The notes under the pieces were generated by a model. The model saw nothing but the letters and a program-made list of their open reading frames with translations, was not told the DNA's origin and did no database searches. A stretch of DNA of 64,000 nt from Rurimicrobium sp040387755 (GTDB taxonomy: Bacteria; Bacteroidota; Bacteroidia; Chitinophagales; Chitinophagaceae). Location: positions 434,001-498,000 of the forward strand of contig JAZKDB010000001.1 of NCBI GenBank assembly GCA_040387755.1, in the 5' to 3' direction. A program made the translations under genes and the position numbers. Below are positions 56,580 through 64,000 of this stretch, piece after piece. How positions within the stretch are numbered: position 1 is the stretch's first letter; every line of letters begins with the position of its first letter.

Positions 56580-58493
56580 ATGTCTTATCCATTTCAAATT
56601 ACAAGCCCCGAAGCGTATAAAGTCGCATCTGAAAAAAGCGTGAAAGATCCTGAAGGTTTTTGGGCAGAAATTGCTTCCTCATTTCTTTGGAAAAAGCGCT
56701 GGGACAAAGTTCTGGACTGGAATTTCAAAGATCCAAAGATTGAATGGTTCAAGGGAGGAAAGCTGAACATTACGGAGAATTGTATTGACAGGCATTTGGG
56801 AAGATTGGGAAATAAACCCGCTATTATCTGGGAGTCCAATGACCCTGATGAGCATCATCGTGTATTGACCTATCGCGATCTGTATAACAAGGTAGTACAG
56901 TTTGCCAATGTGCTGAAGAATAACGGCGTAAAAAAAGGTGATCGCGTTTGCTTGTATATGGGTATGGTACCTGAATTGGCAATTGCTACTTTGGCCTGCG
57001 CACGTATTGGTGCGGTTCACTCCGTAATATTTGGTGGTTTTAGTGCACAGAGTATTGCTGACAGACTGCAGGATGCACAGGCAGAGTTTATTGTTTGTTG
57101 CGATGGTGCTTACCGTGGAAATAAAGAGATTCCTTTGAAAAGCGTTATTGACGATGCTTTGGTGCAATGTAAATTTGTAAAACGTGTTATTGTATTGACC
57201 CGCACCCGCACCCCTATCAGTATGTTGAAAGGCAGAGATGTCTGGTGGGAAGATGAAATTAAGAAAGTGGAAACAATGGGTAATCCGGATTGCCCTGCAG
57301 AAGAAATGGATGCTGAAGACCCATTATTTATTTTATACACTTCGGGCTCTACAGGCAAACCAAAAGGTGTGGTGCACACTACTGGTGGTTATATGGTTTA
57401 TACCACTTATTCTTTTGTCAATGTTTTTCAGTACGAGCCAGGAGATATACACTTTTGTACAGCGGATATCGGTTGGATTACCGGACATAGTTATATTGTT
57501 TATGGTCCTCTTTGTGCCGGTGCCACTACATTAATATTTGAAGGTGTTCCTACATGGCCAGATGCCGGTAGATTCTGGGACGTTGTGGATAAGCATAAAG
57601 TGAATATACTGTATACTGCACCAACTGCTATCCGAAGTCTGATGGGCTTTGGTAATGAACCATTGGTAGGAAAGGACCTGAGCTCCCTGAAGGTTTTAGG
57701 TTCTGTTGGAGAGCCGATTAATGAAGAAGCATGGCATTGGTTTGACGAGAAAATTGGTAAGAAAAGATGCCCGATAGTGGATACCTGGTGGCAGACTGAA
57801 ACCGGAGGAATTATGATTTCCAATATGGCAGGAATTACTCCTTCTAAAGCATCTTATGCAACTTTACCCTTGCCGGGAGTTCAACCGGTTTTAGTTGATG
57901 AAAACGGAGTTGAAATAGAAGGAAATGATGTAAGTGGAAATTTGTGTATCAAGTTTCCATGGCCAGGTATTTTACGCACCACTTATGGTGACCACGAAAG
58001 ATGCCGCACCAATTATTTCGCCACCTACGAGAATCTTTATTTTACCGGAGACGGTTGTTACAGAGACAATGATGGCAACTACAGAATTACGGGCAGGGTA
58101 GATGATGTGTTGAATGTAAGTGGTCATCGTATTGGTACAGCCGAGGTGGAGAATGCCATCAATATGCATGCCGGAGTAGTGGAAAGCGCTGTGGTAGGTT
58201 ATCCGCATGATATTAAAGGACAAGGTATTTATGCCTATGTAATTTTTGAGAATACCCATGATGATGAAAATCTGACCAAGCTGGATATTATTCAAACTGT
58301 ATCAAGAGTAATTGGTGCCATTGCCAAGCCAGATAAGATTCAATTTGTCAGTGGTTTGCCCAAAACCAGAAGCGGTAAAATCATGCGCCGTATCCTTCGG
58401 AAAATTGCAGAAGGCGAAACAGAGAATTTAGGTGATACCTCTACTTTGCTGGATCCTTCTGTGGTGGATGAAATCAAAGAAGGAAAGATTTAG
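56580..58493 (+). CDS. acs: Acetyl-CoA synthetase (AMP-forming)
   Basis: Activates acetate to acetyl-CoA through acetyl-AMP. 637 residues. Motifs: YTSGSTGKPKGVVHTTGGY, DTWWQTETGG, YFTGDGCYRD, and the C-terminal PKTRSGKIMRR with catalytic Lys600, the usual target of reversible acetylation. ATG 56580 begins the standard MSYPFQITSPEAY N-terminus; a TTG at 56544 would add 12 unrelated residues. Divergent from the InsA-like regulator with 286 bases between starts. The propionate-type synthetase, symporter-kinase, MFS carrier and porin lie on the other side of the regulator. Confidence 0.96.
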   Translation: MSYPFQITSPEAYKVASEKSVKDPEGFWAEIASSFLWKKRWDKVLDWNFKDPKIEWFKGGKLNITENCIDRHLGRLGNKPAIIWESNDPDEHHRVLTYRDLYNKVVQFANVLKNNGVKKGDRVCLYMGMVPELAIATLACARIGAVHSVIFGGFSAQSIADRLQDAQAEFIVCCDGAYRGNKEIPLKSVIDDALVQCKFVKRVIVLTRTRTPISMLKGRDVWWEDEIKKVETMGNPDCPAEEMDAEDPLFILYTSGSTGKPKGVVHTTGGYMVYTTYSFVNVFQYEPGDIHFCTADIGWITGHSYIVYGPLCAGATTLIFEGVPTWPDAGRFWDVVDKHKVNILYTAPTAIRSLMGFGNEPLVGKDLSSLKVLGSVGEPINEEAWHWFDEKIGKKRCPIVDTWWQTETGGIMISNMAGITPSKASYATLPLPGVQPVLVDENGVEIEGNDVSGNLCIKFPWPGILRTTYGDHERCRTNYFATYENLYFTGDGCYRDNDGNYRITGRVDDVLNVSGHRIGTAEVENAINMHAGVVESAVVGYPHDIKGQGIYAYVIFENTHDDENLTKLDIIQTVSRVIGAIAKPDKIQFVSGLPKTRSGKIMRRILRKIAEGETENLGDTSTLLDPSVVDEIKEGKI

Positions 58494-58510
58494 TTTTAGA
58501 TTAAATACAC

Positions 58511-58553
58511 AAGCAACGACTATTGCCTTTTGGTGATAGTCGCTTTTCTTTTT
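58511..58553 (+). terminator. acs terminator
   Basis: The stem CGACTAT/ATAGTCG with a 12-base loop is followed by CTTTTCTTTTT. Confidence 0.7.
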
Positions 58554-58582
58554 AACAGATACATTCAAAGCAAATATTGCCT

Positions 58583-58590
58583 TACTTTTG
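58583..58590 (+). promoter_or_regulatory. Candidate -7 element of the metal-uptake operon
   Basis: TACTTTTG fits TAnnTTTG, four bases before the chosen GTG start, which would make the transcript leaderless. No clear -33 element. Confidence 0.35.
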
Positions 58591-58594
58591 CCAT

Positions 58595-58930
58595 GTGAAA
58601 TATTTATGCATCTTATTGGCTTTTTTAGTGCTGGCATTGTCGGTACAGCCTGTATGTGCCAGTGTTGCTTCTGCAGATACTTGCTGCAATGAGTCCTCCT
58701 GCACTGATGATGCTAGCAATGCCAATGGGGATAAGGAACAGGATTGTACAGGAACCTGCAATCCCTTTCAATCCTGTAATTGTTGTGTTTTTAGTGCACT
58801 TCCTGCTCCGTTTTCACTTTTTACTGTCAAGACACTAAGTGTTTATATTGATGTTGCCTGGGGTTCTTTTAAATGCCCTTCTGTACAGGCACCGGTTTTG
58901 TCTTTCTGGCAGCCGCCTAAGTTATCCTGA
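58595..58930 (+). CDS. Small exported Cys-rich protein of a metal-uptake operon
   Basis: A 111-residue protein. GTG at 58595 gives a signal peptide (KYLCILLAFLVLALSVQPVC); an earlier in-frame TTG adds only six residues. The mature part has a cluster of cysteines (TCCNES, CTDD, CTGTC, SCNCC) between about 30 and 70, suited to metal binding or disulfides. It stands before an HMA-like periplasmic protein and a TonB receptor, the position in which Bacteroidota carry small Cys-rich proteins (DUF6660-like, from memory and unverified). Function inferred from the operon: handling copper or a similar metal. Confidence 0.65.
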   Translation: MKYLCILLAFLVLALSVQPVCASVASADTCCNESSCTDDASNANGDKEQDCTGTCNPFQSCNCCVFSALPAPFSLFTVKTLSVYIDVAWGSFKCPSVQAPVLSFWQPPKLS

Positions 58931-59047
58931 TCTGATTTATTAGAACTTTTGTCCTTTCTTCTATTACTGAGGAAGGGTGATTTATTCATTCATGCATTCC
59001 CTTGATTTCGTTTTGAAGCTTTGGGACTGTAAAACAAAATATATACA

Positions 59048-59407
59048 ATGACCAGATTAATCTTTTCTATCGCAGCAATAGCTGCCATCTTTTTTACCTC
59101 ATTATCAACATCAGCCCAAACCCAGGATAGTTTAAAAGTAGCGACGATTAAAGTTCGGAATCTTCATTGCAATAATGATATGCCAACTATTAAAAAACAA
59201 TTACTCAATCAGGAAGGCGTTGAAGAGATATCCTTTACGCCGATTGATGGTGACCTGTCTACCTTCACCGTTTCCTATCACAGTTCTGCAACCAACCAGA
59301 CACAGATAGAGCAAGCTATTGAAGCTACTCCAGGCTGTGACGATCAATCATCTACACCCTATAAAGTAAAGAAGGAATCACCCCGTAAAAAGAAGAATCA
59401 TGAATAG
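59048..59407 (+). CDS. Periplasmic HMA-like heavy-metal-associated protein
   Basis: A 119-residue protein with a signal peptide (1-23, ending TSAQ) and one HMA-type ferredoxin fold: VATIKVRNLHCNNDMPTIKK for the first strand and helix, GVEEISFTP for the second strand, and QIEQAIEATPGC for the last helix. The CxxC metal site is reduced to one Cys (Cys41; the fourth position is Asp44), so binding must differ from classic HMA domains. A Lys-rich tail follows. It overlaps the TonB receptor start by 8 bases and is cotranslated with it; likely part of a metal-import system. Confidence 0.8.
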   Translation: MTRLIFSIAAIAAIFFTSLSTSAQTQDSLKVATIKVRNLHCNNDMPTIKKQLLNQEGVEEISFTPIDGDLSTFTVSYHSSATNQTQIEQAIEATPGCDDQSSTPYKVKKESPRKKKNHE

Positions 59408-61646
59408 GCAAATAGTCCTCACTGTTTTGCTGTTTCTAGTTGCTTCGTCCTCTGCTTTTGCTCAAACCCTGAAAGGGAAACTATTCGGGACTACCGATAA
59501 TGGTAAAGAAATTTTGCCGGGTGCCACTATTCAAAGTCTGGAGACTGGAGTAGAAGTTAAGGTCAATGAGAATGGTGTTTTTGAATTGCCCTGGGCAGGT
59601 GTCAGGGATAGACGCATTATAGCGCGCGAAACAGGATTTATTACAGATACTATAGATGCAGGCGACAAAACTTATCTGAGTATTGTACTAAGCCCGGATG
59701 CGAGGTCGTTAAAAGCAGTTACGGTAAAGGATAGCCGTTCTGCATATCTTTCTAAAAATGCCATCAAAACAGAGGTCATCAATCAACGCGAACTGGCCAA
59801 GGCTGCCTGCTGCGACCTGGCCGGATGCTTTGGCACTCAGGCTTCGGTACAGCCACAAACCACCAATGTGGTTACCAATGCTCAGGAGTTGCGCATATTG
59901 GGGCTTTCGGGTGTATACAATCAATTGCTGGTAGATGGTTTGCCTATGATTCAGGGTGCATCTTATACTTATGGTGTTAGCACCTATCCCGGCACTGTGG
60001 TAGAGAATATTTATGTTTCCAAAGGGACAACCTCTGTATTGCAGGGATATGAAAGCATCAGCGGACAAATCAATCTGGAAAGTAAACAACCCGACAAAGC
60101 AGAGTTGCTTTATCTCAATGGCTATGCCAACAGCTTTGGCGAAGTTCATTTGAATGCCAACATTGCAGGAGCAATGGGTAAGAAAAAGAAATGGCATAGT
60201 ATGCTTGCCCTGCATAATGTTCAGCCTGCCGGAAGGGTAGACGGCAATAAGGATGGCTTTCTGGATTTGCCTCAGCTCACCAGATATATGGCCTATAATA
60301 AATGGAAATATGGTAACGACAAAATGAAGGGCTATGCTATGCAAATCGGTCTGCGCTTGGTAAAAGAGAAAAGGGTAGGCGGTCAGATGAACTATGACGA
60401 GAATCGGGATAGAGGAAGTGATTCTGTGTACGGGCAAAGTGTAGATTTTACCCAGCCAGAAGTTTCTGTCAAATCTATGTATCGTTTTTCTGCCAAGCAT
60501 GCGATTGCGCTTTCTATGTCCGCATTTATGCACAATCAAAATTCATGGTTTGGAAACACCGGTTATCTTGCAAGTCAACAATCGGCTTATGTCAATTTGC
60601 AGCACGAATGGCAATGGCACAGAACACATTCTGTTAAGTATGGAGTCAGTTACCGCTACCAACGTCTTAAAGAGATTATTAGTTTTGAACACAATCAGCT
60701 CAACAGAACCTTTAATGGTACTTATCAAACCAATCTGGATGTTCCGGGTGTCTTTGCCGAAAATACCTTTCATTGGCGCGATGAGAAAATTGTTGTAATC
60801 GCCGGTGCCAGACTGGACAGGCATCAGCAATGGGGCAGTTATTTTACACCGCGTACCATGCTTAAATATGCAATCAACAGTCGGCATACTTTTAGGGCTT
60901 CTGTGGGTACAGGCTGGCGACAGGTCAATTTGTTCACTGAGCAAATCAACTTGTTGGTGGGCTCACGCGATGTGATTTTTATTGAGCCATTAAAACCCGA
61001 AGCAGCACTGAATTGGGGTGCCAGCCATAGCTATCGTTTTGAAAAAGGCAAGACAACCGGGACTTTAAGTGCTGATTTTTACAGTACTCATTTCAGTAAT
61101 CAGTTTTTCCCGGATTATGATACAGACCCAACAAAGATTCTGATTAAGAATTTTGAAGGAGTGTCACGTTCCAACGGACTGCAGGCAGAAGCTTCCCTTA
61201 TTTTCTTTAAGCAGCTGGAAGTTCGGGCTGCCTATAATTATCTGGATGTGTACCGGATAGAAAACGGACTGAAAGTCAAATTGCCTTTTAATCCTGTCAA
61301 CAGGGCAATGGCTGCTGTTTCTTACAGGATAAAAGAAGGTAAATGGCAGGCCGATATGAATGCACATTGGTTTGATAAAATGCGTTTGCCCAATACTGCT
61401 TCCAATCCTGCAGAATACAGAAGGGCCGATTATTCTGTGCCTTATGCTACATTAAATATGCAGCTTACCTTCCGCCGCAAACGTCTTGAATTGTATGGCG
61501 GTTGTGAGAATATCAGCAATTACCGCCAACACAATCCTATTATCAGTGCATCAAACCCCTTCAGCAAATACTTCGATTTGTCATCGGTGTGGGGGCCCAC
61601 ACGTGGCCGCGAACTGTATGTAGGCCTGAGATGGAAAATACAATAA
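59400..61646 (+). CDS. TonB-dependent receptor, probable metal (copper-type) importer
   Basis: A 748-residue outer-membrane receptor. A signal peptide (1-22) is followed by a carboxypeptidase-regulatory-like domain (about 24-105), a plug domain (about 115-225; LRILGLSGVYNQLLVDG, GTTSVLQGYESISGQINLES) and a 22-strand barrel to the C-terminal LYVGLRWKIQ. The plug begins with an unusual CC-x4-C motif (Cys137, Cys138, Cys143; KAACCDLAGCFGTQ), known from Bacteroidota receptors linked to HMA proteins and likely to bind metal. The operon context (Cys-rich protein, HMA-like protein) supports metal uptake; which metal is not determined. Confidence 0.88.
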   Translation: MNRQIVLTVLLFLVASSSAFAQTLKGKLFGTTDNGKEILPGATIQSLETGVEVKVNENGVFELPWAGVRDRRIIARETGFITDTIDAGDKTYLSIVLSPDARSLKAVTVKDSRSAYLSKNAIKTEVINQRELAKAACCDLAGCFGTQASVQPQTTNVVTNAQELRILGLSGVYNQLLVDGLPMIQGASYTYGVSTYPGTVVENIYVSKGTTSVLQGYESISGQINLESKQPDKAELLYLNGYANSFGEVHLNANIAGAMGKKKKWHSMLALHNVQPAGRVDGNKDGFLDLPQLTRYMAYNKWKYGNDKMKGYAMQIGLRLVKEKRVGGQMNYDENRDRGSDSVYGQSVDFTQPEVSVKSMYRFSAKHAIALSMSAFMHNQNSWFGNTGYLASQQSAYVNLQHEWQWHRTHSVKYGVSYRYQRLKEIISFEHNQLNRTFNGTYQTNLDVPGVFAENTFHWRDEKIVVIAGARLDRHQQWGSYFTPRTMLKYAINSRHTFRASVGTGWRQVNLFTEQINLLVGSRDVIFIEPLKPEAALNWGASHSYRFEKGKTTGTLSADFYSTHFSNQFFPDYDTDPTKILIKNFEGVSRSNGLQAEASLIFFKQLEVRAAYNYLDVYRIENGLKVKLPFNPVNRAMAAVSYRIKEGKWQADMNAHWFDKMRLPNTASNPAEYRRADYSVPYATLNMQLTFRRKRLELYGGCENISNYRQHNPIISASNPFSKYFDLSSVWGPTRGRELYVGLRWKIQ

Positions 61647-61654
61647 TCTGTAGG

Positions 61655-61691
61655 AAAGAGCCCAAACCTGACATTCAGGTTTGGGCTCTTT
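61655..61691. terminator. Bidirectional terminator after the TonB receptor
   Basis: The perfect 17-bp stem AAAGAGCCCAAACCTGA and complement with a three-base loop lies between convergent genes. Confidence 0.9.
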
Positions 61692-61710
61692 ATTCTGTAC
61701 TTAAAAGCTG

Positions 61711-62067
61711 CTATATCGACTGGCCAAAAGTGAGTAAGTTATTATCGGGGTCAAGTAGCGAAAATTCTTTCTGTCCCCAGGGCTTTAATTGTAAAGGCGC
61801 ATTGGGGTGAATGGCTACATTTCTGTCCAGAAAGTATTGGTACAATTCATCAACATGATTAGTGCGGATATACACTTGACCGTAGTTTTCTTTTGGGTCC
61901 AGAGTAGGGAAGAGGAAGAAATGTATTTGTAGTCCATCTTTTTCTACCATCAGATAATCGTTATGCGACGTATTGCCGAATTCTTCAAATCCCAGTTTGT
62001 GGGTATAATATTCCAGCGTCTGAGCTTTGTTGCGCATGGGTAATTTGGGGTGAATTGAGGTGAGCAT
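61711..62067 (-). CDS. VOC-family (glyoxalase/bleomycin-resistance-like) protein
   Basis: A 118-residue single VOC unit: LPMRNKAQTLEYYTHKLGF, then DYLMVEKDGLQIHFFLFP with the metal-ligand-type histidine, VYIRTNHVDELYQYF and FSLLDPDNNLLTFGQ with the matching acidic residue pattern. ATG 62067 gives the standard start; an upstream in-frame start (62175) adds 36 unrelated residues that overlap the next gene. VOC proteins include drug-binding and isomerase types; which one cannot be told. Confidence 0.85.
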   Translation of the reverse strand: MLTSIHPKLPMRNKAQTLEYYTHKLGFEEFGNTSHNDYLMVEKDGLQIHFFLFPTLDPKENYGQVYIRTNHVDELYQYFLDRNVAIHPNAPLQLKPWGQKEFSLLDPDNNLLTFGQSI

Positions 62068-62128
62068 ATAGAGGTGTATTTTGTTTAAAATTGTTTTCTG
62101 AGTGATTAAGATTCTGTTATTAAGGTAT

Positions 62129-62716
62129 TTATTGCAAGTGCTTTGGTTTTTGCTTTTGTGCTGCAAGGGTAACAATTTCTATGATTCTTTTTTGTCTTGT
62201 TTCGGGTCGTTTGGCCAGAACCAGCCATTGTAAAATGGCCTTTCTTACAGATTTGCTTAAACTCAAATAATATTCCATGGCATTTATCTGCTTATTCAAT
62301 TCTGTTTTCAAATCTTCGGGTAAAATTAAGTCTTCTACATCATCCAGAATACTCCACGACCCATTTTGTTTTGCCTTTTCTATACTATCAAAACCGGCCT
62401 GTTTCATTTGCCCGTTTTCAATCAGCCGATTTATTTTTTCCTTATTTACTTTAGACCATGTTCCCTTGGCTTTTCTTCGACTGAAAAATTGTATGAATTT
62501 TTCTTCATCGAGTGTTTTTCGTACACTGTCTATCCATCCAAAGCAGAGGGCTTCGTCAACAGCTTCTGTCCATGCAATAGTAGGTTTGCCGGTTTTTTTC
62601 TTATAGCATACCAGCCAGACTGCCTGCTTCGAAAGATGGTTTGCTTCAAGCCATTTTCTCCAGTCTGTCCTACTTGCAGGATAAAATGTCTCAATATCGT
62701 TTTCCGGTTTATTCAA
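62129..62716 (-). CDS. YdeI/OmpD-associated family protein
   Basis: A 195-residue protein of the YdeI family. Signatures: FYPASRTDWRKWLEANH, VWLVCYKKKTGKPT, WTEAVDEALCFGWIDS and the C-terminal helical half with YLSLSKSVRKAILQWL and AKRPETRQKRI. Members are small cytoplasmic proteins; some are reported in peptide or bacteriocin resistance, but their activity is unknown. Separate from the VOC gene by 61 bases on the same strand. Confidence 0.85.
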   Translation of the reverse strand: MNKPENDIETFYPASRTDWRKWLEANHLSKQAVWLVCYKKKTGKPTIAWTEAVDEALCFGWIDSVRKTLDEEKFIQFFSRRKAKGTWSKVNKEKINRLIENGQMKQAGFDSIEKAKQNGSWSILDDVEDLILPEDLKTELNKQINAMEYYLSLSKSVRKAILQWLVLAKRPETRQKRIIEIVTLAAQKQKPKHLQ

Positions 62717-62780
62717 TTTGTTCTTTATTTATAGAGAGTACTTTTAATAAAAAAAGGCTAAATTAATCTTTTCGCGATAT

Positions 62781-62919
62781 CGCCATTGTTGGTGTTGAGG
62801 CGAGCGCTTATGCCGTATAGCCCGGCAACAATTTTATTGTTCTTTTTTGTTTTAGTTGATTTTTTTCTACTTGTGGGTGGGCTTAGCTTTCTCTCTTTGT
62901 CTCAACACCAATAAGGGCG
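62781..62919. repeat. Structured non-coding element bounded by a 19-bp inverted repeat
   Basis: Arms 62781-62799 and 62901-62919 pair at 17 of 19 positions (core GGTGTTGAG/CTCAACACC). Between them are GC-rich short hairpins (GCCG...CGGC near 62811-62826), AACAA/TTGTT followed by a T-run, and pyrimidine-rich sequence. No open frame crosses it. Confidence 0.6.
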
Positions 62920-62949
62920 AAAAATGTGTAGTTATAGGCTGGCCTTTTA

Positions 62950-64000
62950 TCAATTTTGAATTGAACTAAAAGTTAAAGTAAAAGTGGTTCCAACATTTTC
63001 TTTACTTTCCACTTCAATTTGTCCTCCCATCGCCTCAATTTGATATTTAGTAATAAACAAGCCAATACCTTCAGCGTCTGGATTTCCGTGAAAGGTTTTA
63101 TACATTCCGAATAAATCGGCACCATGTTTTTCTAAATTTATTCCTTTACCATTATCCTTTATTTTTACAATTGTTTTGTCCGATTCCTGAGTACAATAAA
63201 CTTCAATAATTGGAGCTTTGCTTTGCTGTTTATATTTGATTGCATTTGATAATAAATTCAAGATAATGCTCTCCATATAAACAGGATTTGCAAGTATATC
63301 TATTCCCAAATCTATATTGTTTTTAATAATTGCATTTGATGTTTGAGTTTGAACAATCAAGGTCTTTTTAGATTTTTCGATAAGCTCATTCAAATTGATT
63401 TTTCCCGGGTTTAATCTGGCAAGGTTTTGTGATTTTGTAATTTCATTCAAGTGGTTTACTGTACTACTAAATTCTTTGGAAATGTCATTAAGAAAATCAA
63501 TCATTTGACTCTTTTCGTCTTCTGAAGTAGCTAAGCTCAATAAATTGAGAATAGAGGAGAGGTTATTCGAGTATGATTTTAAGTTATGAGAAACAATATT
63601 GGAAAAATTCAAAAGTCGTTCATTTTGCTCTTGTACTTTTTGATTTGATTTGAGCAATTCCTTCTCCATTAATTTTAGTGGTGTTACATCTGCAACATGA
63701 ACAAAAAAACCCACTACCTCTCCTTTAATAATATCAGGGTAATAATTCGCCAAAGAATGCCGGGTGCCGCCTGCAGGCAAAGGAATTTCTCTTTCAAAAG
63801 TTTGAGTTTCTCCTTTCAATGCACCTGAAATAAAGGGAAGATTTTTTTCGTACAAAGGTCCCAGCAATTCTTTAATTGTGATTTTGTCTACCATCTCCTC
63901 TTTCGTTTTCCCAAACCAATCTACATAGGCAGAATTTGCAAAACGACAAACCAGATTTTTGTCCCAGTATGCCAACATTGCGGTAATATGGTCTGCAACC
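62950..64000 (-). CDS. PAS-domain sensor histidine kinase (5' end missing)
   Basis: At least 349 residues; the frame is open to the window edge, and residues before the first internal ATG (63978) continue a PAS domain, so the true start lies beyond it. Visible: a PAS domain (MLAYWDKNLVCRFANSAYVD, TKEEMVDKITIKELLG) to about residue 115 (counting from the ATG at 63978), a coiled coil (KELLKSNQKVQEQNERL), a HisKA domain with FSNIVSHNLKSYSNNLSSIL, and HATPase motifs (NLLSNAIKY, DNGKGINL, GIGLFITKYQ). Soluble so far as seen. Probably a cytoplasmic or membrane-bound signalling kinase with further PAS domains upstream. Confidence 0.88.
   Translation of the reverse strand, partial: VADHITAMLAYWDKNLVCRFANSAYVDWFGKTKEEMVDKITIKELLGPLYEKNLPFISGALKGETQTFEREIPLPAGGTRHSLANYYPDIIKGEVVGFFVHVADVTPLKLMEKELLKSNQKVQEQNERLLNFSNIVSHNLKSYSNNLSSILNLLSLATSEDEKSQMIDFLNDISKEFSSTVNHLNEITKSQNLARLNPGKINLNELIEKSKKTLIVQTQTSNAIIKNNIDLGIDILANPVYMESIILNLLSNAIKYKQQSKAPIIEVYCTQESDKTIVKIKDNGKGINLEKHGADLFGMYKTFHGNPDAEGIGLFITKYQIEAMGGQIEVESKENVGTTFTLTFSSIQN

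Noticed and set aside
59709..60539. 276-residue open frame antisense to the TonB receptor
   Set aside because: A shadow of the receptor gene; composition is rich in His/Ile/Cys with no domain, and the receptor frame carries all family motifs.
62781..62919. Integron attC site
   Set aside because: The arms are in the wrong order for RYYYAAC...GTTRRRY and miss the flanking consensus bases; no integrase is present.

Overview
This is a Bacteroidota chromosome segment, most like Chitinophagales or Sphingobacteriales. The evidence is a type IX secretion system (T9SS) translocon protein (SprA), a PorP/SprF and PorE-like pair, four proteins with T9SS C-terminal sorting domains, promoters with the Bacteroidota -7 element TAnnTTTG, a TonB receptor with an N-terminal carboxypeptidase-regulatory-like domain, and AT-rich intergenic DNA. 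No rRNA, CRISPR array, prophage or complete insertion sequence is present. The only RNA gene found is an initiator tRNA-fMet. Both window edges cut genes: sprA on the left (its 5' end is missing) and a PAS histidine kinase on the right (its 5' end is missing).

Layout. 1-6.6 kb: sprA, ending in a perfect 34-bp palindromic terminator. 7-10.1 kb: an AraC-type regulator, a coiled-coil lipoprotein, a cupin and a membrane histidine kinase, each apparently its own transcription unit. 10.4-10.8 kb: a 16-unit tandem repeat with a 67-bp higher-order period. 10.8-23.8 kb (minus): a type A secreted repeat protein, then an operon of a giant SprB-like adhesin (17 SprB repeats, type B sorting domain), its PorP/SprF partner and a PorE-like OmpA protein. 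24-25.2 kb: a small InsA-like zinc-finger/HTH protein, a frameshifted C-terminal remnant of a serine recombinase, and the tRNA. 25.3-44 kb: an M43 metalloprotease and mostly housekeeping genes (flippase, murI, GATase-fold protein, ABC-2 permease, Gfo/Idh/MocA dehydrogenase, ECF sigma factor with a membrane-spanning beta-barrel partner, lipoprotein, Nudix, pyrE, UbiA, maf, leuS). 44-47.1 kb: a secreted ExeM/NucH-like nuclease.

47-58.5 kb is a coherent short-chain fatty acid module: prpE-like acyl-CoA synthetase, CheY-like regulator, sodium/solute symporter-histidine kinase fusion with a small membrane partner, MFS carrier with its own small partner, outer-membrane porin, a second InsA-like zinc-finger/HTH protein, and divergent acs. 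Four similar AT-rich sites (core CTATAC...TTAGCA) lie upstream of prpE, the porin, the regulator itself and acs. I propose that the InsA-like protein is a domesticated regulator of this regulon. That proposal is an inference from sequence similarity only.

58.6-61.7 kb is a metal-uptake operon (Cys-rich small protein, HMA-like periplasmic protein, TonB receptor with a CC-x4-C plug motif). The end holds VOC and YdeI-family genes, a structured 139-bp inverted-repeat element and the truncated kinase. The points most worth following are the candidate acetate/propionate regulon, the 67-bp higher-order repeat, a palindromic repeat inserted in frame in leuS, and an uncharacterised beta-rich domain shared by two T9SS cargo proteins.
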